From the NCBI RefSeq assembly GCF_018873765.1, contig NC_057925.1, positions 58,602,970-58,666,969 on the forward strand: a stretch of DNA of 64,000 bases, read 5' to 3'. Positions within the stretch are counted from its first letter, which is position 1, and every line of letters begins with the position of its first letter. Below, one piece after another: positions 1-11,700 of this stretch. Under the pieces are notes generated by a model, which was not told the origin of the DNA, did not search any database, and saw only the letters and a list, made by a program, of their open reading frames with translations. Both the position numbers and the translations under genes were made by a program. The stretch is from Telopea speciosissima. Taxonomy: Eukaryota > Streptophyta > Magnoliopsida > Proteales > Proteaceae.

Positions 1-3000
1 TGTTGCATATGTCTGTTCGGCTCATGCACTGCCTCTGGGTTTGTATATGGGGGAAAAAAAAATACCCTCGTGATAATTTAATGTAGAGAATGCATCAACA
101 ATTGCACCTTTTGGATCAACTGATTTGTATCAATTACCAAAGAAAAAAAAATCTACGAATTTGCATCTCCCAACCGCACCCTATGCGCCTATGCCCTTAC
201 ATAGGTGGGCTGGATTTGTCCTTTTGTCTTTGTTTCTTATTCCTGCTTTGCTGTTATATGTGCATGGACTGGAAGCTGGGTTATTGAAGGAGAATTGCCC
301 TTCCCATACATAATATGTAATTACTTTGTTTTTTTGGTGGCAGTTCTTACAATGAATTATTAATCTTTCACGTAGCTATGATTAATGAGCAGTTCGAACA
401 GACACCAGTCTATAGTCACTTTTTGCTACAAATAAATATTTACCAGGAAGTAGTTCATATCCGATAGCGTCATCTCTAGCAAGTTAAAAGAATTAAAAGG
501 TAGGACTTTGATGTATTGTTAGCTAGTGATAGTGTTTACACTTAGCGTCAAGATTGGCTTTGGTAGCACTATCTTCTCCTTTTCCAAACTAAATACAAGG
601 CTTGGTAACCCTCCTCCTCAGAAAAGGTGAAAAATGCTTTGCTGCATATGGGGGAGTTATTTGGATCCATTTGGATTGGTAGTACTTTGTGGGAGTGTGA
701 GGGTCTTACTTGTCTTTGGAGGATTGGCAAATGCAAATCTAAGAAAGTGGAGGCATTAGCTTTCATCAGAGGGTTAAAATCTCTTGAAGACTTAATTTTG
801 TTTCTGGAAGGATTTGCGAATTGTTGTTTGTTGCATTAAACTTGCGATATGTGTATCTTGGTGTTTTTGGGTCAAGAGGGCTGGGGAGAGGGGAGGTCTA
901 TGTGTTTTTTTTTTTAATACCTTTATGAAGTCTTGCTTGGAGTTTCTTCTGCCTTGTTAATAGATTGCATGTTAGGGAGGCGCCCCAGTGGGGGGGGGTG
1001 TCTGTTAGAGGGTTCAATATTTCTATTGAGGTGGCTGCTGGAGAAGTTTTACTTGTTGTTGGGGTTCAACATCTGATTTAGATTGTTTCTGTTGGTGTTG
1101 TCTATGAATTTTGTGTTGGGATTAGTCAGCCATTACTATGAGTGATGTTATTGGGGTTCAATCTTGGATTTGCTAAAAATCGGATTTAATCCAAGATTGC
1201 TTAAATCTGATTTATATTGAAGGAGTTATTAATGCAAAAGTCGACCTCGAACCAGGGAAACCAGCGTGAGATCGATTGCAACCAGGATCAACACGATAAG
1301 GAACAAATTAAATAACTAAAACTCTCTTTTTTTTATTGTTGTTTTCTATTACATATGAGTGGAGAACATAAAGGATAAGAAGAAAGGAGATGAAGATAAA
1401 GAAAGAAGATAAAAGAGAAGGGAGGGGGGGTATGGGAATGGCTCTCTCACCCACAGCTATCCCAGCTGTTGAAACATGGAATTTCTCCCATAACCGATGA
1501 TAAACATGGCTTCAAAATTCTATTATGCAATTCTGATCTTTCCTTACAATAGGGGGACCTATTAATAGCTTAGGCAAGCTTACAAAATAGAAGGTAGGAA
1601 AATAACAACTAATGAAAAATAGAAACTAGCTGAAAATAGAAACTACTAAGGCTTTATAGATCTAGCCTTCTAAACAAGCAAGGAAACAAAAATAGAAACA
1701 AACTGAAATTAGAAACTACCTAATATACTTTCGAAAACTGAAAATAAAAACTAAGTGCTTTTTTTGGTATCATTTTTCATTTTCATTTACTGACAATTTT
1801 TCATTTTTTCATGTGTATGGTATCACTTTTGAAACTTTTTTTTATTTAAAATAAATGAAAACACCCCCAAAATGATAATAGACTCAAGGGTCTATTATGG
1901 ATTTTGACCAAAAACGTTTTTTCTCATTTTTTCACTCAATTTTAATATCACATGTTCTTAAAGGCTAGGTTTTGATGTTAAAACTGTAAAATTGCTTTAT
2001 AAAACGTATTTGCCTGAAACCCTCATCTTGCATATTTGTCTCTCGTTCGTTCGCTCATCTCTCATCACTCACTCCTCTGTCTCCTTCGATTTCTTCCCAT
2101 TGCGGCAACCTCTTTGGGTTGGTCTCTCTCTCTCTCTCTCTCTCTCCTTGATTCCTCCCACTACTACCTTCCTTCTCATATGCTATATTTTTTTCTCTGC
2201 CTTACTGCTATTTTCCCTTTTTCCTAACAATATCGGTTCAGGCTCTCTTGTCGGAGACTTCACGCTGGAACCATGACTGAACCTGCAACTACCGCTGGTT
2301 CATGTTTTAGAGATTTTTTGTTAAATCTCTAGCTGCTGGATCGAGGTATTGTTGGGTGAGATCAATACGCCCTTGAGTGATCGACCTTTTTCCGAAACGA
2401 GATGACCGAAATTTCCGAAATATTCGAAATATTGCATTTTTTCATATCGGACTTGCGGTTCGTTTCGGACAGGTCAAGATACTCGAAATATTCGATATCT
2501 CGACTGAAATTTCGCGAGTTTTAGTACTATGCCCTTGACAACTTTGATTCTTGGTACACTGTGCGTACACTAGTAAACTTGGGTCAATAACCACAAGTAC
2601 TATTTTGAGTGTTTTTTTTGTGTGAAAATAGTTCATATATTGTGTTTAGATTGTCAAAAATAGGCTGTATAGAAAAAAAGCATTTTTGAGCCTCGAAACC
2701 ACCGACTCGAGTTGGCTGGGAAAAAATCCCTGGTTTCAACCATATCTCAGTTTCTGACTGGTCGAAACCAGTGTCGAAACTGAGTTTTAGAACCTTGCAT
2801 TAAACAATATTAATCAGCACTAAATATTACTCACATAACCACACATTACATACGAACACACTTCAAATCACTTTACACCCACTTATTTCAGCAATAACAA
2901 GCATTCTAGACAATAAGTCAATCATACCACACACCAGTGGTGTGCACCCACTATATTCCACTTACCTCGATCTGTGAACGTTTTAATTCAACCCTCTAAA

Positions 3001-3916
3001 TTCCAAGTACTCGAACTAAGCACAACGCCCACTTTGGATCTTGTGCACCACAATCTGCACAAACAAGATTATCACTTTTATACAATAGTTCTTTTAGTTT
3101 TGTGATATTACCAGTGGAAACCCTGCTCTGGATGGGAGAACGACTCATTGCTTATCATCCAACAATTGTTGTATATACCAAAGTTCCCACAGATTGAGAA
3201 GTCTTAACGAAATCCTGTCTCACATAGCCAAAGCAACCCAAAAAAATAAAACTTGAATTCTATAAAGTATACTAACCTGGTATGTTCTTCTTCCTTCCTT
3301 CTTCTATTTCTTCTTTTGTTTCTCTCGGTTTTCTGTTTTTTTTTCTTCCCGCAACCTCTCACTTTAGATCCCTCTCTCACGTTTCTCTTTTCCCTTTTTC
3401 CTTTTTTCCTTTAGGACTTATCTCTCTCGATCTTTTATTTCCTACTTTATCTCTACTTCCTATTATCCTATCTCTAGTTTGACTAGGATCCAACTCCTTT
3501 TCACGCATTGGATTATCCTATTCTTGCACGATTCAGAGATTTCCCACCTTACACGATTGTTAGTTATGGTGGGGCCCACTATTAACTTAAAAATATAGAC
3601 AAAAAAGCTTAACTATAACATCCCCCTTAAGGCTAACAAGACTTGAACCTTAGACCTCTCATCAACTAGAGTCACAACCACCAAAATAACAATTCAATTG
3701 TTTACTAAATCCACAAATCAATTTAAATAAAAGAACTAAAGCACTCTTTAATTCTTAAGTATCTTATTTACCATTATGCAATCCAATACTATGTTACAAC
3801 TAAGATTAAATGCTGCACATAATGGTATTAAGGAAAGAATAATGGTAAATTTACGAAATTGCCCCTGAGGTCTAAAATTACAAAATACCCCTGGGCAATA
3901 TATATATATATATATA

Positions 3917-4085
3917 GGGAAAAAGTTCTCTCTCCGGGAGTGTGGCCTACACCAGCAATTCCATGAGTCTATCTCTCTCCTCCCCATGTGAAAAGACACC
4001 TCTGCCCCCTTGTTTTAAGGAGGAGAGAGATAGACACATGGGAGTGCTGGCATAGGCCACACTCCCGTACAGAAAACTGCTTCCC
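3917..4085. mobile_element. Palindromic MITE, 169 bp, copy 1
   Basis: The segment begins GGGAAAAAGTTCTCTC and ends with the near reverse complement of its start (..AAAACTGCTTCCC). The inner arms share GGGAGTGTGGCCTA and its complement TAGGCCACACTCCC. It is embedded in (TA)n on both sides, so a TA target duplication is likely but cannot be proven. A second copy of exactly the same length lies at 32067-32235 in the opposite orientation. No coding capacity, so it is non-autonomous. The transposon superfamily is uncertain. Confidence 0.75.
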
Positions 4086-5353
4086 TATATATATATATAT
4101 TAAACACTTTCAGGTTTTCAAATTCCGGGGCATTACATTTTAACTATATATTGTAATGGGCCTCTGGCCCTTCCCCACGATTTAATGAAGATGAATGATG
4201 TTTTGCTTTGAGCAATACGATGCTGTGAGACACAGTAAGGTGAGAAGCCGAAGGCTGAGATAGCTATATCCTTGCTTCCCCTTTCTTCTCTTCTACCATC
4301 GATTCCTTCTCCCTTCTCTGATTTTAATTTTGAGCACTGCTGAGACTGACCAAGCTCCATTAAAGCTACTGTTTTCATCTTCTAAGTTCCCTATTGAAGC
4401 ACCAAGCTGCTGTTGGTCATAGTTGCTGATTAGAGAAGATATCAAACACCTGTGGTTCTGGTTCTCTTTGATATTGCTGCTACTTCGAAGCTACTGATCT
4501 CAGCAACCAGAGACCTGTTGGAGCTAATATTTTGGGGATCTATTCCCCCTCCAAGAACCTCCACTCTACTGTGATTTGGCTCAGTTCTGAGGCCTGCTGT
4601 TTGAGTTATCAGAAATCATCCAACAGCACCTGTGGTTGTCTTATTCCCTCAGAAATCCCTGCTGCAACTTCGAGACCTCATAACTCAGCAACCACCCTTC
4701 GGATTGGAGTAATTTTTGGAGCAGCAGTTCACCTCTCCAAGAGCACCACTCGATCAGGTCTCCAAGAGTACCGCTCGACCAGGTTTTGGACCTGTTCAGA
4801 ACACTGCTGAGGCTGCTGGTTGAAATCTCCTGTTCTGCTCTAAATAATGAAAGTGTGAGAACTAAAGATTCGGCTGTCAGTTTGGGCTGATATTTTGAGG
4901 TCTGAATTGATTCATATATCCCTACACTTGATGGTAGACTCGCTGATTTCATCTCTTTTGTTGCTGTTACTGATCTATCTGAGTTTAGCTCTACTAGTGG
5001 TGTCTGTGATCGAGTCGTATAGGCTGCTGCCTATTACCTACTTGCTGGGGATATTTATTGTATATTTTTGAAGTACTGTTGGGAGTTCTGAAACCCATTA
5101 TAAGTTGCTGTTACTTAGGTCTGAGTTTAATGTCTGCTACTGTTATAAATCGGAAATCAGTACCTATTGTGGGTGTCAACTGTGATCCTACCTGGGGTTA
5201 AGAAAGTTGCTGCCTAGCCCTGCATTAGATACACCCTTTGAAAGAACTCAAAAGTTTAAGGAAGAGTAGTTAATGCATTAAACCCCTTGTTTTCCAACAT
5301 TTGTAAAGGCTGAAGGGATTGCTTTTTTACTTTTCTTTGATGAAGAAAATTTG

Positions 5354-5517
5354 AGGGCGGACCTTGGTGCAACGGTAAGGTTGCTCCATTGTGACCTAGT
5401 GGTCGCGGGTTCAAGTCGGGAAACTGCCTCTTTGCGAAGCGGGGGTAAGGCTGCGTACATTATGACCCTCCCCAGACCTCACAGTGGCGGAAGCCTCGTG
5501 GACTGGGTTCACCTTTT
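5354..5517 (+). mobile_element. Au-type SINE, full length
   Basis: A tRNA-derived SINE. The A box (TGGTGCAACGG) and B box (GGTTCAAGTCG) of the internal RNA polymerase III promoter are visible, followed by the conserved Au SINE body (GCGTACATTATGACCCTCCC) and a short T tail. An 18-bp perfect target-site duplication TTTGATGAAGAAAATTTG flanks it at 5336-5353 and 5518-5535. It lies about 170 bp upstream of an LPAT splice acceptor, in sense orientation. Confidence 0.92.
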
Positions 5518-5707
5518 TTTGATGAAGAAAATTTGGGTAGTAACATGCATAGCCTTCGTGTATCTGCATCTATTGATTCAAGTTTTCTACATCTTGAGAA
5601 ACTATTCTTGTTAGCATCTTGTTTCTAATTTTTAACTCACTTTATTTTTTTATATTTTAGTGTTTTTTTTAATCAATGTTGACCACAGTATAAACTTATG
5701 GCTGCAG

Positions 5708-8700
5708 GTACAAGTATTCACAGATTCTGAAACTTTGCGATTTATGGGTAAGGCAAATTGTGTTCCTATTTGAACTTGTAATTATTGTACCTTGCGCATG
5801 AAGGTTCCGATTAGCTTATTTTAGTATTGTTGCTAATGTTGGAGAATTTACCAGGTAAAGAACATGCACTTGTTGTATCTAATCACCGAAGTGACATTGA
5901 CTGGCTTGTTGGATGGGTTCTAGCACAGGTGCATATTTTTTATCGTTCTGTTTTATCATTGTGGGTTGCCATCTGTACGCAATTACACCCACACATGCCC
6001 CCTGCCCCCCACCCCCACGTACAAATCCATACAGACCCCCCTTTCGCATGCACATGCAGATGTACACACTGATGCATACTGCTTGCAAGGATATATATTC
6101 ACATATATGCCCATAAAATTGGTCTGCTATCATGCTTTCTGTATCTTTTGAGTTGTTGGTGGTGTGTTCTTTTTCTTTTTACCCCCTTCCCACTAATTGG
6201 TAATTCAACTTGTAACAGCGCTCTGGTTGCCTTGGTAGCTGTCTAGCTGTCATGAAGAAATCATCAAAATTCCTTCCAGTGAGTATCTAATTTTAGCTTG
6301 AGGTGCGGCTTTTTAATTTGACTAGTAAAAAAAACTGCTCTAATTTGTGCCAACGTATAGTAGCTATTTTTTATTTAAAGCTTAATAATTATGTACATAT
6401 CTGGAGTAGGATTGTTAGTCTGTACATCCTGTCACAGTCAACGAGTATGGGAACTGTCAAAACAAAATTTATAAAATCCTTACAGGAATGTCAAAATGTC
6501 CCGGTGTATTTACTGCACACTCTCAAGATGCTCTTGCTCACTCAGTCGGTGAGTTTGAGGTGAGGTAAAAGGTGGCAGCAGAGATTCGGGACTGGAACAT
6601 CATTCCCATGGTCATTCAATTGGGTACTATTCACTTCATTTTTCTCGGTGATCTCAGAGAGGGAGTGGTTTTAAGAATAAGGATTCTGATCTCAATCGAC
6701 CGATTCCTTAGAATCGTTGAGCTTTCAGATATGAGATCTGATTCTAGGGTTTTTTGGGACCGATTCCGATCCGGCAAGGACCAATCCGATGCCCAATTTC
6801 ATGTTTTGAAATCTTGGGCGCACTTGTCCCAGAAGTTCCTCCTACGTACAGCGGACTTGCTTGCTAATGTTTCTTTCCAATAACCAACCAAAGTAAAATT
6901 TTTTGAGGACAGTTGCCGTGCTGCTGTTGGCAGGTTTTAAATAAAACATTTTATGCTGTCATCAACTTTCTATTCCTTTCTGCTGTAACGATTACCTTAA
7001 TAACCTTTTCACCAGAGGATAAATGATACTATCAATTCTGTAGGTTATCGGGTGGTCTATGTGGTTTTCTGAGTACCTCTTTCTGGAACGAAGTTGGGCA
7101 AAAGATGAAAGCACACTGAAGGTGATAATATCTTACATACACTGATGAATACATGCACATGTTTTAAAGGTACATTGGTGATCTAATTAGAGCTTTATCT
7201 AACTATATGCAACAGTCTGGTCTTCAACGGCTGAAGGACTACCCTTTGCCTTTCTGGTTGGCACTTTTTGTGGAGGGTACTCGCTTTACAAAGGCAAAGC
7301 TTTTGGCTGCACAAGAATATGCAGCTTCAACAGGGTCAACCATTCCTAGAAATGTTTTGATTCCTCGTACCAAGGTTTAGTTCTGGTTGCCCCCAAAACT
7401 AACACCATAGAAACATATGCTCTCTTATTCCTCATGTCAATCTTGATTAATTGTCATTAGGTGTGTGCTCTCTTATGCATCTATATGTTTCTTTCAGGGT
7501 TTTGTTTCCGCTGTTAGTAATATGCGGTCATTTGTTCCAGCTATTTATGATGTAACGGTGGGTATTCCTAAAGATCAGCCTTCACCTACTATGCTGAGAA
7601 TATTGTCAGGACAACCTTCTTTGGTAAGCCCACAAAATTTAAGAATTTCAATTAACTGGATCCAGGTGCTTATGTGTTTTGTTACTTTTGTGGTACTACC
7701 TTGTATTTCCTGAGTTATTTTGTCAGTGTTTCATTTTTTAAGTTTTGCACCAGTGGATTTCTTTTCTTCTAGTTTAGATAACAGTGACTTTTGAGAATGT
7801 ATCAAATTGTAAAAGAGAAAAGCATTTCCTCAAGATTTTGTCCGCCACATGCATAAAAGGTTTTTATAATTTTTTTTGATTGATAAGGTATGTAATCATT
7901 CCTTTGCTGAAGATCTACCTGTGGCTTACAATGTATGCTATTTTAAGGTCTTTAATTCGCTTGGATCATTTCCATGCCTAATGGAAATGACAACCATCTA
8001 TAATGGTTTAAGGAGATCAATACCCAATGAATGGTGACTCTAAATGTGAGCAACAATTGTTGAGCCATAAACATAGTAATACATCTTTTCTGATCCAGAT
8101 ACCACATAATAATGTAATATATAATACATTGATTCTGTTTAATTTGTTTTCCATACAATTTTTATTGAATTTATATATGAAAATGCTGAGAGATGAAAAA
8201 TCTATGGGGTATGGTAAGAAAATGCAATGGAGCAACCTCGGCGCAACGGTAAGGTTGATCCATTGTGATCTAGTGGTCGTGGGTTCGAGTCGGGAAACAG
8301 TCTCTCCGCAAAGCGGGGGTTAAGACTGCGTACATTATGACCCTCCCCAGACCCTGCAATGGTGGGAGCCTTGTAGACTGGGTACACCCTTTTTTTTTTC
8401 CTTGTCGAAACTATTTGACTTGAAGGTGAAATTCTGGCAAAACACCGAAATTTTGACCGAAATTGTGCTGATCCTCAATTCTTCTCGGCCATGTTGAATT
8501 TAGCAAAATTTCGGCAAGTTTTTGAACCATGCTCAAAAGTAATATCTTTAATCAAAAATTAAGAATGAAGAACAAAGAATACTTCTTTGATTTCAGGTCC
8601 TGTTTTTATTTTTTATTCCCTTGGCTTGGCATGGTCCTCTTATTTGTTTTGTCCCAATGAATCATAGATCAAATGATTTGGTTTATCTGATTTCAGAACA

Positions 8701-11700
8701 AAAATAGGCCCCGGATTTATTAAATTTATGGAGATACTGTGTAATTTTGTGACCTTCTTACAGCCAATCGAGATACCTTTTTTGTGGTTAAAGTTTTTTG
8801 GAAGCTATTTCACATTTGAAAGTCAATTATTCAAAGGTCCATCCAGTTCCAATTCCTAAAATGGTGGAACAACTGGCTGGTAGTTACCAATGTCAGGTCA
8901 GCTATATGTCATTGGTGCTATTAGGTTTTCCCTTGAGTGCTTCATACAAAAAAGATTTGCAGGATTAGCTAATTTAGAAGATGGGGCGTAAACTGTGTGG
9001 TGGAAAGGATGGTAGATGTAAAAGGAGGCAAAATTAGCTTCCATTAGATCAGCTGTGTCGAGCATTCAGAACTTAGGGTAAGTTTCATTTGGTTGAATTG
9101 AAAGTTTACCTTAAAAATGCGAAAGGGGTTGGACTTTCAAAGTGTTCTTACTTTAAACAAATTCTATGTGTGACAGCTTGTGAAAGGTATAATGGGCACT
9201 AATGATAGTTTTAAGCAAGACATCCAGATTGCAAGTTGGAGAAGAAAGCAATACTTACTTTTGGAAGAATAAGTGGTGCTGGGAGGCATCTTGGGGAGGG
9301 TGTTTCTTCTTCGAAGTGGCCAGTGACAGAGATGTTTTGTAGCCCTTTTCCCCTATTAACAATTTTATTAGAAAAGATCATAGTGTAGAACAGCAGGGGG
9401 GAAGAACTCCCTTAAGCTCATTTTTTTTTTACTCTGATTAGATCCTTGATGCAAGTGCTAAATAAGCAAAGCTACCTTATGTAATGTGGGAAAAACTGAG
9501 GAAAATAACAAGTGTTTCTTCTTTGAAGTACCTTATGTGATGTGAAAAAAACAGAGAAAAATTATAAGGTTCTTCTTTAAAGTAACCACTGGCAAGGATG
9601 TTTCTGTTGCAAAATTTTTTTTGATTGACATATTTTGTTAGAACGGTATTGGATGGATAGCAGCAAGTGGCGGAAGTCCCTAATCTCGGAACCAAAAGGA
9701 AAATAACAGACAAAACCAGCAAAGCCCACAAACGAATACGCAGAGAGGAACAGTACCACCTGTACAGTTCTAGGCTTCATTACACCTTATATGTCGCAAC
9801 GTCATCTGGCAAGGACTTTGCCATTCTAGATCTCCTATGGAATGAGAACCATATTAAAGAATTACAAAGGAAACTGATGAGGTGGGAGAATCCCCATGGG
9901 CACTCACCAAAGCAGTGCTTCTATAGCAGAACATGTGCAAAGATGAGGGCTGAATTGCATTGGGTTCCTATTATGTGGAGTCTTCCCAATGATAGGGAAC
10001 TTGAACTAATTAAGCAGCTCTTAGAGCTGCTGGGGACCAGATCTGTTCAGGGAGGGGTTCAGATGGAAGCTTTATTGCCTAAATGGCTCTGGAACTTTTA
10101 ATGGTTATTCATGTTTAGAAGATTGTAAAGTCCTACATTTCCAGGGAACTGATTTGGTTTGCTGGAGACCAGATCTGTCCTAAGACTCGGTTCTTTATGT
10201 AGACAGCATAAAGATAGTATTCTGATGATTGGTCATCTTACTTCAGGAGGCTTTTGTCCTCTGAATGTATGCCTTTTCTGCTCAACGGCAGCTGAAGCAG
10301 TGACTCATATAGTGATGCATCCACTTTTGAAGTATGGGTTGGAATTCGGGATGAGACTGAAATGTTTAGGTTCTTTGGTAATTCCTTTTCCAATCTACTC
10401 CGGGGGCTGGTTAAGCAATAGTTTAGGCAAAAATGGGAAGAAACTTGGGGAAATGTTGGTGGCTGCAGTCTCTCGGAGTATTTGGTTGGAGAAAACAAAA
10501 GTGTATTTAATAATTTCTTGGAAACAGTTGATAGACTAGTTATGAAAGCTAATGGAAGGGTGGCACTTTGCACCTTATTTTAGTAAAAACTAAAGTGTTA
10601 CATGGTATCTCCTCTGTGGAGATCAGAAGAAATTAAAAGTTTTTATCTGTGAAGCATCCTGTGTCCAATTCTCCTCTGTGGCTGTGTTCACACACACGCA
10701 CAAAAACAAAGCAACCCAAACAAGGATCTGTAGGTGTGGTTTTGACATCCCATGTCCAGATTATTTTGCAGGTCCATGCTCTGTTCCCAATACTAATAAC
10801 TCACTGTACCTCTTATCTGAATTGCAGAAGTAATTGCCATCTTGCTGGTCAGACCAAGTATCACCATGATTGAGATCATGGAAAATAATCTCGCACCTAG
10901 TGTTACCAACTGATGCAGGAATATCACATGAATGGGCTTATTTTAGTGGAAATAAGCCTTGGGTGGGGTTACTGATCCTAGGGGTTTTCATTGTAATTGG
11001 CCACATTAGTGGGCCTATAATATGGGTAGGAGCTAGGAATACGAAATTTATTTTATTACTTAGTTTAGGACTTATTTTGGTAAATGAATTCTATTTTGGG
11101 CCCTGGAATTATTAGGAAAACTGGTTGGGATTTACTTTTTAGTGTATGCTAGGGTTTCAGAGTCCTAGTTTGTGTAGGAGTGTCAACTACTAGTGTTTTG
11201 GCAATGCCAAATAGTTTTTGTGTTCATAGTCATTATAGAGTTAGTTTATGAATTCCATATATTGAAGTATTGGCCTATGGCCTAATCCATGTTTTATGAT
11301 TAATGAAAGTTCAATTTTGACTATAATAATTACTATAGATTCAGTGGGTTGACTTGGGTGGATTTCAAGGCCACGGCAGGTGGACTCCTGCTCCTTTATC
11401 TTCTAACTTGCTTCATTTTTTGGGTCAGTTTCCTATCTCAGTTTGAAGCTGGGCGTTACCCTGTTTTCTGGGTAAGTTTTGAACTATCAAACTTTGCTAT
11501 AGAGTAGCATTGCAGAATAGAACTCATGATGCTAACCCCATGTGGTAGTTAAGGTTTGTTTGGATGATTTATCTGTTACACTCTTCTTCATAATGCCCAA
11601 AGTAATTTAATCATCTGGCCTAAAAATTAGACATTTGGATCACTGATTTCTAAGAGAACAGGTAGGGAAAAAGAGAGGTAAAGTGTAGAATGAAGCAAGA

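Larger units (their letters stand above)
1..5707 (+). other. LPAT intron 1 (left part), noncoding
   Basis: No LPAT exon could be found here, although the downstream exons lack the usual N-terminal 67 or so residues. I therefore read this stretch as the 3' part of intron 1, ending at the acceptor just before 5708. It holds a (CT)n tract near 2127-2147, AT-rich spacer, a palindromic MITE (3917-4085) and a SINE (5354-5517). Degraded DNA between about 2385 and 2797 contains repeated GAAATATTCGAAAT-like words, and its segments end in GAGTTTTAG..ATG/TTG, resembling the 3' ends of the hAT-like elements seen later. A 70-codon ORF near 627-839 and CTGCTG-rich text at 4380-5200 were not recognisable as genes. 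Confidence 0.6.

Noticed and set aside
627..839. Possible RNase H remnant
   Set aside because: A short KKVEALAFIRGLKSLEDL-like stretch is suggestive, but too little remains to claim a LINE or RNase H domain.
2342..2545. A hAT-like element bounded by CCCTTGA repeats
   Set aside because: The right end looks right (GCGAGTTTTAGTACTATG) but the proposed left end lacks a matching terminal repeat, so the repeat may be chance.
4532..4952. ORFs of about 92 and 103 codons on both strands
   Set aside because: The same DNA is open on both strands with Ser/Leu-rich text and CTGCTG-type words; no domain, and inside an LPAT intron.
5354..5450. A tRNA gene suggested by A and B boxes
   Set aside because: The boxes belong to an Au SINE with flanking duplications; no cloverleaf is formed.
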